Below the pieces are notes generated by a model. The model did not search any database. It saw only the letters and a list, made by a program, of their open reading frames with translations, and was not told the origin of the DNA. A stretch of DNA of 22,331 bases. It comes from a virus. Of this stretch, positions 6,167 to 13,501 are shown piece by piece. Where the stretch lies: positions 1-22,331 of IMG/VR virus record IMGVR_UViG_3300042569_001040; one strand, 5' to 3'. The position numbers and the translations under genes were made by a program. Position 1 is the first letter of the stretch. Every line of letters begins with the position of its first letter.

Positions 6167-6385
6167 ATGGAATTAGAATTAACAGCAGAACAAATTGCAA
6201 AATCAATATCAGCAGCATATGATAGTGTTGCATTAATTGCAGAATTAAATGCTAAAGAAACTTTAACGGAAGAAGAAACTGCAACAGTAACACGTAATGT
6301 AGAACATATTCGTATTATGATGGGTAAAGAGTGGTTTGTTGAAGGACTTACTAATTTACAAATAACTGAATTACAAGCAATATGA
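6167..6385 (+). CDS. Small acidic helical fibre-partner protein
   Basis: A 72-residue, mostly helical, acidic protein. It has two similar segments: LTEEETATVTRNVEHIRIMM (33-52) and GLTNLQITELQAI (60-72). A two-helix arrangement of this type also appears in 10889 and 13190. Proteins with an 'LTEEE...VTRNVEHI.IM..K.WF..GLT..Q' pattern are, as I recall, common beside phage tail-fibre genes and have no known function. The leader AAAAATAAATATC matches that of 3272. The stop overlaps the next start by ATGA. Confidence 0.65.
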   Translation: MELELTAEQIAKSISAAYDSVALIAELNAKETLTEEETATVTRNVEHIRIMMGKEWFVEGLTNLQITELQAI

Positions 6386-6534
6386 AAGAGTTAGAGGCTA
6401 AACAAGTAATTGAACAAGCTTTAAATCAAGCATTCCTTAAAGGAGCATTTAATTTACAAGATGCAGCTATGATAACACAAGCATTAAGAGTTTTATATTC
6501 TGAACCAGAAGTAGAACTAGTTAGAGAAAATTAA
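6382..6534 (+). CDS. 50-residue helical ORF coupled to 6167
   Basis: ATG 6382 to TAA 6534 encodes 50 residues, entirely helical in appearance (VIEQALNQAFLKGAFNLQDA, then QALRVLYSEPEVEL). It starts within the stop of 6167 (ATGA) and ends five bases before a terminator hairpin, which supports it as a real gene. Function unknown. It may be a second small subunit for the same fibre, as 3121 is in the first unit. Confidence 0.62.
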   Translation: MKELEAKQVIEQALNQAFLKGAFNLQDAAMITQALRVLYSEPEVELVREN

Positions 6535-6538
6535 AAAT

Positions 6539-6569
6539 AAGAGTCACAGTAATGTGGCTTTTCTTTTTT
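6539..6569 (+). terminator. Intrinsic terminator
   Basis: A 10-bp stem with two G-U pairs (AAGAGTCACA/TGTGGCTTTT) closes a GTAA loop, the same loop as the terminator at 56, and is followed by C and six T. It ends the 3561-6534 unit. Confidence 0.78.
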
Positions 6570-6612
6570 ATATTTGTATATCTAGAATCTTTTACGTATA
6601 TTATTATATATA
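6569..6612 (+). promoter_or_regulatory. Candidate promoter region of the long fibre-lysis operon
   Basis: TATATTTG (6569-6576) is an exact TAnnTTTG match. Just downstream, CTTTTACGTATATTAT (6589-6604) repeats the block at 1869. Either could drive the 6626-18461 unit. The region directly follows a terminator and the start codon is at 6626. Confidence 0.4.
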
Positions 6613-6625
6613 AAATCAAATTATT

Positions 6626-7231
6626 ATGTCTGTAGGAAATTTAAAAACATATGGTGGCAAGGGTACCAATATGCCATGGCAATTAAAAATGTTATATGGC
6701 CAAGAATGCGCCTGTGACAATTTAGTTGATATTAATAATAATACTGTTAATGTTGATTCATTACTTAACCAAATATTAACTGCTATTCAAGCAGGAACTG
6801 AATATGAAGCAGCTTTAGTTATTGATGCTAATGATGTTACTTGGTTAGAGATAAGAATTTATAATGCAGGTACGGGAACATTTGATCCACCCGTTTATTA
6901 TTTAGCAGGAACAAATACTCCAGGTACACCAGTTGCACCAATTACTTATATTAATCCTAATACTTACTTAGCTCAAATAGTAAATAATACATCAGCTGTT
7001 ACTAGAACTCCTAATTATATTAGAACTTCTACATCAGGTACAGTTGCTCCAATAACATATAGTCTTTCTATAGCAAATGTAGGAATAGGTGATGGAACTT
7101 TTTTAGGTGCTACAATTAAACCGGGTGAATCAGTAAGTTTTGGACCTGATGGTATTAATAATTATTATGCTGCTTCTACATTTACATATGACGGAACAGG
7201 TACTGAATTACTTATTACATATAATTCATAA
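6626..7231 (+). CDS. Tail/baseplate-associated structural protein
   Basis: A 201-residue protein. The opening (SVGNLKTYGGKGTNMPWQLKML) resembles the N-terminus of structural proteins I associate with tailed phages of Bacteroidota, where a 'GNLK.YG.KG.N.P.Q..vL' segment begins short tail proteins next to fibre genes. A helix about 40-58 (VDSLLNQILTAIQAG) is followed by beta-rich sequence with several G/T/N turns, ending in GTGTELLITYNS. The middle (ALVIDANDVTWLEIRIYNAGTG) resembles a small beta-sandwich. It has no small partner gene and heads three consecutive large genes (6626, 7237, 7899). It may be an adaptor carrying them. Assignment rests on N-terminal pattern and location. Confidence 0.6.
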   Translation: MSVGNLKTYGGKGTNMPWQLKMLYGQECACDNLVDINNNTVNVDSLLNQILTAIQAGTEYEAALVIDANDVTWLEIRIYNAGTGTFDPPVYYLAGTNTPGTPVAPITYINPNTYLAQIVNNTSAVTRTPNYIRTSTSGTVAPITYSLSIANVGIGDGTFLGATIKPGESVSFGPDGINNYYAASTFTYDGTGTELLITYNS

Positions 7232-7236
7232 TACAT

Positions 7237-7899
7237 ATGAGTACTCAAATCTCTACAAAAACAATTGTACAAGATGAAGGTACAACTGTGCTTTCTAATG
7301 ACATTATAAATTTCACCGGAACTGGTGTTACTGTAAGTAGTGTAGGAGGTGCAGCACAAGTAGATATCCCTGGAAATGTTCCATCTACAAGTTATGGGTT
7401 ATATGCTCAAACAACTTCAAGCATACCTGCAACAGGAATTGCTAAAAATAGTATTATCGGTACAGGTGTAGGCACATTAACCGTTCCTGCAAATTCATTT
7501 CAAATAGGAGATTCCTTTACTTGTGAATTAGATGGTTTTTTATCTTGTTTAGGAACGGCAACATTACACATTCACGTTGAAACATTAGCAGGTGTCATTT
7601 TAGCAGATACAGGTATAATAAATATGGATGCAACTACTTCAAAATCGTGGTTATTAAATTTGTTTTTTACAGTTAGAAATATAGGAGGAGCAGGTGTTGC
7701 ATCAATTTCATCAGGTGGTTTATTTTCTTATATTAAAAATGCAGGAGTTAATTTTGAAGGATATGTGTTAAGTCAAATTAATGCTACGACTTTTGATACA
7801 ACAGTAAATAATACCTTAGTTGTAACTGCTCAATGGAATACAGGTAGTGCAAGTAATACTATTCAATCATTTAACTTTGTTTTACAAAAAGTATACTAA
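7237..7899 (+). CDS. Jelly-roll-like tail protein, anchor family C
   Basis: A 220-residue protein. Residues 1-48 (STQISTKTIV, then DIINFTGTGVTVSSVGGAAQVDIPG) match the start of 7899 (STEINIKKRI, SIDFVGSGVNASTIGGDVTVTIPG). This defines anchor family C. The remaining 165 residues look like a single beta-sandwich/jelly-roll domain: GVGTLTVPANSFQIGDSFTC, TLHIHVETLAG, then TFDTTVNNTLVVTAQWN and a final FNFVLQKVY. This kind of domain is common as a trimeric head on phage tail proteins. Its TAA stop shares its last base with the ATG of the next gene (TAATG), so the two are translationally coupled. No enzymatic residues are evident. Confidence 0.65.
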   Translation: MSTQISTKTIVQDEGTTVLSNDIINFTGTGVTVSSVGGAAQVDIPGNVPSTSYGLYAQTTSSIPATGIAKNSIIGTGVGTLTVPANSFQIGDSFTCELDGFLSCLGTATLHIHVETLAGVILADTGIINMDATTSKSWLLNLFFTVRNIGGAGVASISSGGLFSYIKNAGVNFEGYVLSQINATTFDTTVNNTLVVTAQWNTGSASNTIQSFNFVLQKVY

Positions 7900-10883
7900 T
7901 GAGTACAGAAATAAACATAAAAAAAAGAATTGCAGTTTTAGAAGAATCTGCAATAATAACGGCAGATGTAAACAGTATTGACTTTGTAGGTTCAGGTGTT
8001 AATGCATCTACAATAGGTGGTGATGTTACCGTTACTATTCCTGGTGGATCAGGTAATACTACATATTACTTAAACCAAACTGTAGATCAGTCTCCTTATA
8101 AAGAATTTTCATCAATTGTTACTAGTGCAATAGAACAAGTTGTACCATTAACAGTTGCAGGAGGAGTAACTTCTGTAATTGCTGAGTATCAAACACCTAG
8201 TGGTATACCAGGTACTATACAAATACCAGGAGGATTATGGCAATTCTTTTTACACTTCAATGCAGTAGCAGCAGGTCAAAATTGGATAATTAGACCTACA
8301 GTATATAAAAGAGATTTAGGTGGAATAGAAACATTGATTTTTACTCCTGATCCTGAGATAGTTACAGGAATGTCTACTACTACTACAATGTATGTATCTG
8401 ACGGTGTATTTCCAGCAACTACATTATTAACTACAGATAGAATAGTAGTAAAAATATCAATGCAAAATACTACTGGTGTATCTCAAACTGTAAACTTTAG
8501 AACAGAAGGTAGTCAACATTACTCAGTAGGATTAACAACATTAAATCAAATTATACCAACAGGAGCAGTTACAAATGTAACAGGAACAGCTCCAGTAGTA
8601 TCTTCAGGAGGTACAACACCTGCTATTAGTATTCCTCAAGCAGATACACTAACAGATGGGTACCTTTCTTCTACAGATTGGAATACATTTAATAACAAAC
8701 CTGATAATCTTAGTCAACTTAATGATGTAGATATTATTACGACTCCACTAGGAGATGGTGAAATTCTTACTTATGATGGAGTATCAGGGCTTTGGAAAAA
8801 TGAACCTCCAAACAGTACTCCAACAAATCAAGTTGTTTTATTTGCAGATTTAGGAACAACAGAAGCGTTAAAGGCTTGCACGTATAATAATGGTACTTTA
8901 GGTGTTGGAGCCACTTTAACTGGTAATGTTAATGGTCAATTATCAACTATATCTTTTACAGATAGAATTGATAATGTTGTAACTGCATTAAATCAAATAA
9001 TATTAGTTAGAAGTCAATCAAACCAAACTCAAAACGGTATATATGTAGTAACGCAACTGGGAAGTCCTTCACAGCCATTTATTATTACAAGAACAACTGA
9101 TGCCGATACCCAAACTGAACTATATCCTTTACAAATAAATATATTCGGGGGTTCAACTTTAGCTAACTTGGCATTTCTACAAAAGACAGTTGATCCAGTT
9201 GTTGGCACAAGTAACATAGTATTTACAACCACAGTAGTAGGGATTCAAAATACGCCAGTATTACATATAGATACTGTTACTTCTGCTCCGCTACCTACTT
9301 GTACTTATACATCTGGAACCAATCCAACATTACCTGGATCAGGTGCATTTTTGGAAGCAACTGTCAATGGAACTTTTCCTTCTATAAATGGTGTAACATT
9401 AACTGCTGGACGTAGATTTCTTGTGAAAGACCAAGTAAACCAAGCACATAATGGGACGTATGCAGTATCTAATATAGGAAGTGCAAGTACAAAATGGAGA
9501 ATTTTCCGTGTTGACGCTTGGGGGGGAAACTTTACAGTTTTAGAAAGAGAGTGGAAAGTAAATAATCCTTCCAGTACTAAATACGGGGCAAGATACTCTA
9601 CTAACTTACTTGGATTAGCAAATACAAACGTAGGAATTACGTCTATACCATTTTTTGAGGCAATTACATCATCTGCAGGAATATTTGGTATAGCAAACAC
9701 AAGTGGTGTTTATACTTTTTACGCAACACTTACACTAGCAATGGCAGTAGCGGTAACTGGTGACACTATTGTACAATTTGCAAACGTTATTGAAACTGGT
9801 AACGTAACTATCACTCTTAAAAATGGAGTAAATATTAATGGTAACGGATATACATACACATATTCTAATATTGCTGGGCATTGCTTTATAGATAATGCAT
9901 CTACAGTTATTTGTAATATAATTAATTTTTACCCAATCAGATCGTCAGCAAGTGGCTCAAGTAGTGTTTGGAATATAACTGGGGCAAGTAGTGAAATATA
10001 CTTTTATGGGGGATTGACAAAAGACACTGTAAATACAGCACATACTACAGCTATATTCAACTGTAAAGTTATGGAAGGATATAACGGATTGGTAACTGAT
10101 GTCTCAGCAGGGGTTACTGGATGTGCGGTTAGTATTGGTATCTTTAGAAATGTTAAATCAATAGTCAGTTCTGGAGGTGGGACTGGTTTTTATGTAACAG
10201 CTACGTGTGTGTCAGCAACAAATATTTATGGTTATTCTATATCCTCTTTCACCTATGGAGTCCTAATTTCTGGGGGCGGAACTTATACAAATATAACTGG
10301 GGAATCAATTGCTGGATTAGGTCTTGGTAGTAATGCTAGTTCAGCTAAGATATATAATAGTGTTGGTAGAAGTACTACAGAAAAAGGGCTTCATTCTAGC
10401 AATGGAGGTTTATGGATTAATTGTGTTGGTATTTCTTCTTCTTATATTGGGTTAAATGCTTATGGTGGTACATTTAAAAATTGTAACGGATATTCAGCAA
10501 CAGGAAATGGTGTATACTTACAAGATGGTAACGATGTTAATGATGTATCGTTCAATGGAGGTACAGCGACAAGTGATGGTGCTGTAGCTATGGTTAGGAG
10601 TGCTGGAGCTGGTTATAAAAACACTATAAAATCAGTATCAATAACTTGTAAATGGAATAATGCTGGTGGACATGCATTTCAAAAAATTAGTAGTGGTAAC
10701 GTTTGGTTATCAAATTGTTCATTAGCTGTTACAAATGCATCAGCTAACTGTTTACACGCTACATCTGCTGTAACAATGACTTGGGGATTAAATACATTTG
10801 AAGGTTCAACTACTGCGGTTAATGCTAATGTTACTCAGTTGTTAGTTAATACTGCTGATGCACAAGGAAACTTATTATTATAA
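7899..10883 (+). CDS. Large multidomain tail fibre with C-terminal beta-helix
   Basis: A 994-residue protein, the largest in the window. Domain order: anchor family C (1-50); a jelly-roll-like domain (55-220) like that of 7237; a linker VTNVTGTAPVVSSGG, then LTDGYLSSTDWNTFNNKP (about 230-268), a standard phage-fibre joint; two tandem copies of a phage repeat domain (about 309-455 and 462-595); and a beta-helix (596-994) homologous to the ectodomain of 3561. The repeat domain has the common form '(L)..CTY.(N/S)GT...G.GA.L.ATVNG....I......GRR.LVKDQ..Q..NGTY.V'. Beta-helix turns carry N-x-x-G and G-x-Y motifs, and the protein ends VNTADAQGNLLL. It probably forms a long trimeric receptor-binding fibre. 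GGG codons and G-runs are more frequent from about 9100 onwards than in neighbouring fibre genes. Confidence 0.82.
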   Translation: MSTEINIKKRIAVLEESAIITADVNSIDFVGSGVNASTIGGDVTVTIPGGSGNTTYYLNQTVDQSPYKEFSSIVTSAIEQVVPLTVAGGVTSVIAEYQTPSGIPGTIQIPGGLWQFFLHFNAVAAGQNWIIRPTVYKRDLGGIETLIFTPDPEIVTGMSTTTTMYVSDGVFPATTLLTTDRIVVKISMQNTTGVSQTVNFRTEGSQHYSVGLTTLNQIIPTGAVTNVTGTAPVVSSGGTTPAISIPQADTLTDGYLSSTDWNTFNNKPDNLSQLNDVDIITTPLGDGEILTYDGVSGLWKNEPPNSTPTNQVVLFADLGTTEALKACTYNNGTLGVGATLTGNVNGQLSTISFTDRIDNVVTALNQIILVRSQSNQTQNGIYVVTQLGSPSQPFIITRTTDADTQTELYPLQINIFGGSTLANLAFLQKTVDPVVGTSNIVFTTTVVGIQNTPVLHIDTVTSAPLPTCTYTSGTNPTLPGSGAFLEATVNGTFPSINGVTLTAGRRFLVKDQVNQAHNGTYAVSNIGSASTKWRIFRVDAWGGNFTVLEREWKVNNPSSTKYGARYSTNLLGLANTNVGITSIPFFEAITSSAGIFGIANTSGVYTFYATLTLAMAVAVTGDTIVQFANVIETGNVTITLKNGVNINGNGYTYTYSNIAGHCFIDNASTVICNIINFYPIRSSASGSSSVWNITGASSEIYFYGGLTKDTVNTAHTTAIFNCKVMEGYNGLVTDVSAGVTGCAVSIGIFRNVKSIVSSGGGTGFYVTATCVSATNIYGYSISSFTYGVLISGGGTYTNITGESIAGLGLGSNASSAKIYNSVGRSTTEKGLHSSNGGLWINCVGISSSYIGLNAYGGTFKNCNGYSATGNGVYLQDGNDVNDVSFNGGTATSDGAVAMVRSAGAGYKNTIKSVSITCKWNNAGGHAFQKISSGNVWLSNCSLAVTNASANCLHATSAVTMTWGLNTFEGSTTAVNANVTQLLVNTADAQGNLLL
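8820..9690 (+). repeat. Two tandem fibre repeat domains in the 7899 gene
   Basis: Two copies of a domain of about 140 residues lie at roughly 8820-9265 and 9280-9690. Parallel landmarks are LKACTYNNGTLGVGATLTGN against LPTCTYTSGTNPTLPGSGAF, VRSQSNQTQNGIYVVTQLGS against VKDQVNQAHNGTYAVSNIGS, then FIITRTTDAD against WRIFRVDAWG. The copies are diverged, so the duplication is old or the copies were acquired separately. Confidence 0.75.
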
Positions 10884-10888
10884 ATATT

Positions 10889-11182
10889 ATGGAACTAATT
10901 AAAATAGACATTATCAACGGGCAAATCATTAAAAGATTTAGTGATGATTCAGTATCATCTTTGTTATTATCGGAGCTGACAAATTCACAAAAAGTAGTTG
11001 TAGATAACTGTATTGCAATGATGAAAACTATGGAGAATGAATGGTTATTCATCTCAATAAACATTATTAATCCAATAACTAGACTGGTGTTTTTTCTAAC
11101 ATTGGATACATTTACAGAATTTTTATATGAAGATTTGACAGATGAACAAAAAATACTATTTAACGATTTTATAAATTTATAA
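10889..11182 (+). CDS. Small fibre-partner protein with two similar helices
   Basis: A 97-residue acidic protein. Two similar helical segments, LTNSQKVVVDNCIAMM (30-45) and LTDEQKILFNDFINL (83-97), flank a strongly hydrophobic beta-like stretch (WLFISINIINPITRLVFFLTL, 52-72). 13190 has the same length and layout. The central stretch could be taken for a membrane segment, but it contains Asn, Pro and Arg and fits buried beta-strands equally well. It is cotranscribed with the 7899 fibre (five bases after its stop) and ends one base before the next fibre gene. It is probably a dedicated partner of one of them; the function is not known. Confidence 0.62.
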   Translation: MELIKIDIINGQIIKRFSDDSVSSLLLSELTNSQKVVVDNCIAMMKTMENEWLFISINIINPITRLVFFLTLDTFTEFLYEDLTDEQKILFNDFINL

Positions 11183-11183
11183 C

Positions 11184-13187
11184 ATGGCAGTAATAACAGT
11201 AACAGGTTCCCCAGTAGTAGGTTTAAAATACACGGTAACAACAGCTTCAAGTGCTGATTGGGCAAGTGTATCTAATTCAACTTACTTTTATGATTTAACA
11301 GATAAGTTAGTTCATTATAAAGATTCAACTGGAACAGTATTAGAAATATTTGGTGCAGCAGGAGGTGGTTCTATACCACAAGCTAATAAAATTTATGTAG
11401 ATTCAATAAATGGGGTTGATTCAACTGCAAGAGGTAATATTAATAATCCTTACTTAACTCCTGAGTATGCCTTATCTGACATTACAAATACAGGGACATT
11501 TGGATGTACAACAGCAACAAGTGTAACCGTGTCGGCTATTTCAGATGTGAATTATGCTTCAATAAGTGTAGGAGATGTAATATCAGGAACAGGCATAGGA
11601 GTAAACACAATTGTAAAAAGTAAAGATGGAGGTGGAGTAAATGCAAAAGTTATCACGTTAAGTAAGGCAACAACAACAAGTGCTTCAATAACAGCTACTA
11701 GAGTGACTCAATACATGGTTATTTGCTCAGGAACTTATATTTATTCATCAAATTTAGAAAAAGATGGGTTTTCTTTTGATTTTAACAGTTGTAATGTTAT
11801 TTTTTCGGGTATTGTTTTTAATGTCACAGTTGCAAGAACAACACCGAGAATTATTTTAGGTGGTAATTGGTTTGGGAATAATTCAGCAAGTAGGTTAATT
11901 TATTCAGACTATTTAACTTGCGCAACCGATTTTATTTTTAAACCTTTAAATTATTACTCTATTGGAACAGGGGATCAAATTAGATTATCAAATGCTTATT
12001 CTTTTGGGAATATGTTAGTTGATTGCCCAAATTTTGACGCAAGATTTGGTAGTGTTGGATGGATAGAAGGTGGGAATTGTACATGGAACGGTTATAGATA
12101 TGGTTTACTTGGTGGTATTCGTGCTGGTGCTGGAATTTACGAATTTAATGGCTCTCAAGTTTGCCCTGCGTCTATAAATGCTTATTTTAGTAATACTAAC
12201 GGCACTATTATAACTAGTAATGATTCAATAATAAACGGACAATTGACTTTAAATGAATCTTCAAGTAGTTATTATGTGTTTTCTGGAGGAAATATAACAG
12301 GCACAACAATGACAATTGGAAGTACTTATGATTTAACCCCTCCTCTTTTGATTTCTTCCAACATAACGGCTACCACTATTAATATAATAGGGTCTAGGGG
12401 TGGAGTGATGTTGTCAGGAATAATAAAGGCGAATATTGTAAATACAAAAACACTAGGAAGTGTCGATATTGCAAATTTACAAGGTTCTTATACGGGATCT
12501 AGTACTTCCGAAGCAACCATAAAAGGGGGTTGGCATACAGACGGGAATTCTTCTTCAATATCTAGCGTAACATTGACGGGAACGGCTAGTCTAATTATTG
12601 TTGATTCTTATAAAAGTTTTGGATATACTACCAATGGGTACTGCTATTTGAACATAGCTAGTGGTTGCAATTTAAGAATAGACGGTTTTTTTAAAGGTAT
12701 TATATCTTCATTAGCTGGTACAATTACAAATAATGGAGTTTTTAACATCAATGGTTATCAATCAGCAATTATTACTGGAACTGTTTTAAATAATAATTAT
12801 ATTGAATTGTTTAGAACATCATCGGAAAACTCACTTGACACGCCTACAATAAAACTAGGAAACGGAGGGGTTTATCAACAGAACGGAGGTAAGTTAATAT
12901 GCAATGTAGCAACTTCAAAAAGTGGATTAATTCAAAAGACAGCCACTAACAGTAAAATTCAACTTACAGGACAAGCTTATTTAAAAGTAGCAAATGGTTT
13001 AGCACCTATCCAAATACTTTCAAATACTGGAACAGCACAAGATGTTGAAGTTTATTCTGTAATTGATAACTGCGCTGTAGGTTTCAGAATATCAGATACG
13101 TTTTCAGATACAACTTATGGAACAGCATACGCACCAAATATATTAGTAGGTGGAACAATGTTAGAGGCAACAACTTATTTATTATAA
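11184..13187 (+). CDS. Beta-helix tail spike, anchor family B
   Basis: A 667-residue protein. Residues 1-60 are anchor family B (MAVITV, then SADWASVSNSTYFYDLTDKLVHYKDSTG), shared with 5130. Residues 70-100 carry the entry motif of a pectate-lyase-like beta-helix: IYVDSINGVDSTARG, then NPYLTPEYAL. An insert of about 75 residues (105-178, with ISVGDVISGTGIGVNTIV and KVITLSKATTTSASITATRV), a beta domain common in phage fibres, interrupts the helix before it resumes with MVICSGTYIYSSNL. From there to about 640 there are many short beta-turn repeats with G-N-W-F-G-N, I-x-G-x-(I/Y) and N-N-x-x-F. The C-terminus (LVGGTMLEATTYLL) is a short cap. Polysaccharide binding or degradation is plausible but no active site can be named. 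GGG, ACG and CGA-type codons are commoner than in the first fibre genes. Confidence 0.78.
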   Translation: MAVITVTGSPVVGLKYTVTTASSADWASVSNSTYFYDLTDKLVHYKDSTGTVLEIFGAAGGGSIPQANKIYVDSINGVDSTARGNINNPYLTPEYALSDITNTGTFGCTTATSVTVSAISDVNYASISVGDVISGTGIGVNTIVKSKDGGGVNAKVITLSKATTTSASITATRVTQYMVICSGTYIYSSNLEKDGFSFDFNSCNVIFSGIVFNVTVARTTPRIILGGNWFGNNSASRLIYSDYLTCATDFIFKPLNYYSIGTGDQIRLSNAYSFGNMLVDCPNFDARFGSVGWIEGGNCTWNGYRYGLLGGIRAGAGIYEFNGSQVCPASINAYFSNTNGTIITSNDSIINGQLTLNESSSSYYVFSGGNITGTTMTIGSTYDLTPPLLISSNITATTINIIGSRGGVMLSGIIKANIVNTKTLGSVDIANLQGSYTGSSTSEATIKGGWHTDGNSSSISSVTLTGTASLIIVDSYKSFGYTTNGYCYLNIASGCNLRIDGFFKGIISSLAGTITNNGVFNINGYQSAIITGTVLNNNYIELFRTSSENSLDTPTIKLGNGGVYQQNGGKLICNVATSKSGLIQKTATNSKIQLTGQAYLKVANGLAPIQILSNTGTAQDVEVYSVIDNCAVGFRISDTFSDTTYGTAYAPNILVGGTMLEATTYLL

Positions 13188-13189
13188 TC

Positions 13190-13501
13190 ATGAAAACAAT
13201 AAACAAAATAGTATATGCACCAATCTACAAAACATTTGTAATTGATTTAGGTGAAACTGGTGAAAATATTGCTACTGATATAACAACTATGTCAGAAGCA
13301 GACCAATTAGTGTTTTTAGATCTATGGGAAGCATGTAAGTTACAGATTGATGTAATTGGTTACTTAGTGTATGATAAGTCTTCTGACGTGCTTAATATTG
13401 ATCCCTTAGATATTTCTATTAGCTCAGTGCTATTAGATGAAAGCCAAAGAGGTAAACTAGATGCAGTTCTAGTAATTTGTGAATCTTTAATTATTGAATA
13501 A
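13190..13501 (+). CDS. Small fibre-partner protein with two similar helices
   Basis: A 103-residue acidic protein starting two bases after the 11184 stop. The layout parallels 10889: an N-terminal strand (VYAPIYKTFVIDL), a first helix MSEADQLVFLDLWEACK (34-50), a hydrophobic beta-like middle, and a second helix LLDESQRGKLDAVLVICESLI (81-101). Its TAA shares one base with the ATG of the next fibre gene (TAATG), so translation is coupled. No domain is recognised. It is probably the partner of either the upstream spike or the downstream YadA-like fibre. Confidence 0.62.
   Translation: MKTINKIVYAPIYKTFVIDLGETGENIATDITTMSEADQLVFLDLWEACKLQIDVIGYLVYDKSSDVLNIDPLDISISSVLLDESQRGKLDAVLVICESLIIE

Noticed and set aside
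9305-9700. Long antisense ORF (131 codons) inside the 7899 fibre gene
   Set aside because: It lies opposite a well-supported coding frame with recognisable domains, and all genes in the window are on the plus strand; it is a shadow of repeated Gly/Thr/Asn codons.
10889-11182. Hydrophobic centre of this small protein considered as a membrane or holin segment
   Set aside because: It contains Asn, Pro and Arg within the hydrophobic run, and a paralogue-like neighbour (13190) lacks a comparable membrane helix; buried beta-strands are more likely.
10846-11265. Antisense ORF of 139 codons across 10889
   Set aside because: It spans the end of one gene, all of another and the start of a third, has a hydrophobic low-complexity product, and shows no leader or promoter.
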